DNA of 16,528 nt from Gammaproteobacteria bacterium (lineage in GTDB: Bacteria; Pseudomonadota; Gammaproteobacteria; Granulosicoccales; Granulosicoccaceae): assembly GCA_019634245.1 (NCBI GenBank), contig JAHQVR010000106.1, forward strand, positions 1 through 16,528, written 5' to 3'. The position numbers and the translations under genes were made by a program. The first letter of the stretch is position 1, and each line of letters begins with the position of its first letter. Of the stretch, positions 15,395 through 16,528 are shown piece by piece. The notes below the pieces were generated by a model. The model saw only the letters and a program-made list of their open reading frames with translations. It had not been told where the DNA came from and made no database searches.

Positions 15395-16317
15395 TATCGC
15401 AGTCTCGGGTTGAGCGCATCACGTAAAAAATCACCGAGTATGTTTACCGCTATGATTAATACGATTAGTGTCGAACTGGGTAGCAATACAACCCACCATT
15501 CACCTGAGAACAAATACTCAGTGCCAATTCGAATGAGTGTTCCTAAGGACGGTTGATTGGGTGGAACACCAACACCTAAGAAAGATAGGGTAGCTTCAAG
15601 TAGCACAGCAACTGCTAGATCAATGGTGAGGATCACCAAAATGGGCCCTAATATATTTGGAAGTATTTGCACAAACATAATCCGCAGTGGGTGCATGCCC
15701 ATAATTTCAGTGGCTTGCACATATTCCTTGTTGCGTTCTACAAAGGTAGAGGCGCGAGCTGTACGTGCAAAATTCACCCACAGAGATAATCCAATAGCGA
15801 CGGTGAGCACCACAATCATCAGTTGATCATGTGCTTCTCGTGGCAGTAGACCTCGTGCAATTCCGTCAATGAGCAGTGCGGTAAGTATTGCAGGCAAACT
15901 CAGTTGTACATCGGCTATGCGCATCACAATCGCATCGAACCGACCACCAAAATACCCGGCCATAACTCCAACGGTGACTCCAAGAACGCATGCAAACGAA
16001 ATCGACAACAAACCAACGAGCAACGATAAGCGCGTACCGTAGAGGATGGCGGATAGCAGATCGCGTCCTTGGTCGTCAGTGCCCAGTAAAAAACGAGTGT
16101 CTCCAGCCTCGCTCCAAATAGGTGGGATTAAAGAATCCAATAAATCAAAGCTCGTCAGATCGTAGGGATTCATAGGTGCAATCCACGGGGCTAACGCAGC
16201 GCCGCCGATGCTGAAAAAAGCAATGATGGCAGCGATAATCGCTACTGGGCTCTTGAAAAATAAGTACAGCAATTCGTTTTCAAGAACTTTGTTTCGCACA
16301 CTCAAGAGGAGGTTCAT
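15394..16317 (-). CDS. Peptide-type ABC transporter permease (DppC/OppC family)
   Basis: The 307-residue inner-membrane protein is one of the two channel subunits. It has an N-terminal membrane helix (about 24-46), the usual periplasmic stretch with LLGTDDQGRDLLS at 77-89, then five further hydrophobic segments. The ATPase-docking EAA loop reads EYVQATEIMGMHPLRI at 198-213. The C-terminus NILGDFLRDALNPRLR is typical of the family. Its ATG at 16317 overlaps the TGA of the upstream permease gene in an ATGA, and its TAG overlaps the ATPase GTG. The operon is therefore tightly coupled: permease B, permease C, ATPase. Confidence 0.95.
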   Translation of the reverse strand: MNLLLSVRNKVLENELLYLFFKSPVAIIAAIIAFFSIGGAALAPWIAPMNPYDLTSFDLLDSLIPPIWSEAGDTRFLLGTDDQGRDLLSAILYGTRLSLLVGLLSISFACVLGVTVGVMAGYFGGRFDAIVMRIADVQLSLPAILTALLIDGIARGLLPREAHDQLMIVVLTVAIGLSLWVNFARTARASTFVERNKEYVQATEIMGMHPLRIMFVQILPNILGPILVILTIDLAVAVLLEATLSFLGVGVPPNQPSLGTLIRIGTEYLFSGEWWVVLLPSSTLIVLIIAVNILGDFLRDALNPRLR

Positions 16318-16528
16318 GCATCCTCCGACTGAAGACGTACGCGTGGATCTATTGCGACATAGAGTATGTCTACTAGTAGATTAATAACGACAAACATTAA
16401 TGCGATGAGCACTAAATAGACCGACATCACCGGTATGTCCACATAGCGGATCGAGTCTAGGAACAGCAAACCCATACCTGGCCATTGGAATACAGATTCA
16501 GTCACAATAGAAAATGCGATAATGCCAC
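16314..16528 (-). CDS. Peptide-type ABC transporter permease (DppB/OppB family), 3' part only
   Basis: The frame stays open to the right edge of the window, so only the last 71 or so residues are visible and the start lies outside. The visible part reads GIIAFSIVTESVFQWPGMG and then LLFLDSIRYVDIPV. It ends with a final membrane helix (LVLIALMFVVINLLVDILYVAIDPRV is the region, residues counted from the end about 33-8). ESVFQWPGMG and the DILY--IDPRVR ending are typical of the DppB side of the permease pair. A GTG at 16505 is internal, not a start. It overlaps the next permease gene by four bases (ATGA). Confidence 0.92.
   Translation of the reverse strand, partial: GIIAFSIVTESVFQWPGMGLLFLDSIRYVDIPVMSVYLVLIALMFVVINLLVDILYVAIDPRVRLQSEDA

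Overview
The window is a block of ordinary bacterial chromosome of about 50% G+C (estimated by eye). The gene content and order point to a gammaproteobacterium that I cannot place further. Evidence includes a lipid A-type acyltransferase, a hisI-hisE-tatA-tatB-tatC cluster like that of Pseudomonas and relatives, a TatC and a DTD very close to the Enterobacteria-type sequences, and a monofunctional HisB. Several genes start with GTG or TTG, and most have weak Shine-Dalgarno sequences.

Left part (1-3262). The 3' end of an unrecognised gene is followed by thiamine pyrophosphokinase and low-specificity threonine aldolase on the + strand. A lipid A-type acyltransferase (- strand) converges on the aldolase with a 16-base overlap. 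D-aminoacyl-tRNA deacylase diverges from the acyltransferase across 43 bases.

Centre (3362-10194). The histidine genes hisB, hisH, hisA and hisF are followed, after a 90-base gap with a possible promoter, by hisI and hisE, then the complete Tat translocase (tatA, tatB, tatC) and cofactor-independent phosphoglycerate mutase (gpmI). All are on the + strand with very short spacings from hisI onward. hisG, hisD and hisC are not in the window, so the histidine pathway is split.

Right part (10191-16528). An uncharacterised - strand gene ends exactly on the gpmI stop. It diverges across about 200 bases from a DUF815-type AAA+ ATPase. Next comes a periplasmic peptide-type (SBP_bac_5) binding protein on the + strand. 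It runs tail to tail into a - strand transporter operon: permease DppB/OppB (cut by the window edge), permease DppC/OppC, and an ATPase with two nucleotide-binding domains in one chain. A perfect 11-bp inverted repeat lies between the convergent ends. A 14-bp perfect palindrome lies in the leader of the binding-protein gene.

I found no convincing new defence, mobile or otherwise undescribed system. The least explained items are the - strand orphan gene at 10191-10910, the palindrome and hairpin around the binding-protein gene, and the convergent layout of a binding protein and its presumed transporter. No tRNA, rRNA, CRISPR array, insertion sequence or integrase was seen, and no gene-free stretch exceeds 300 bases.
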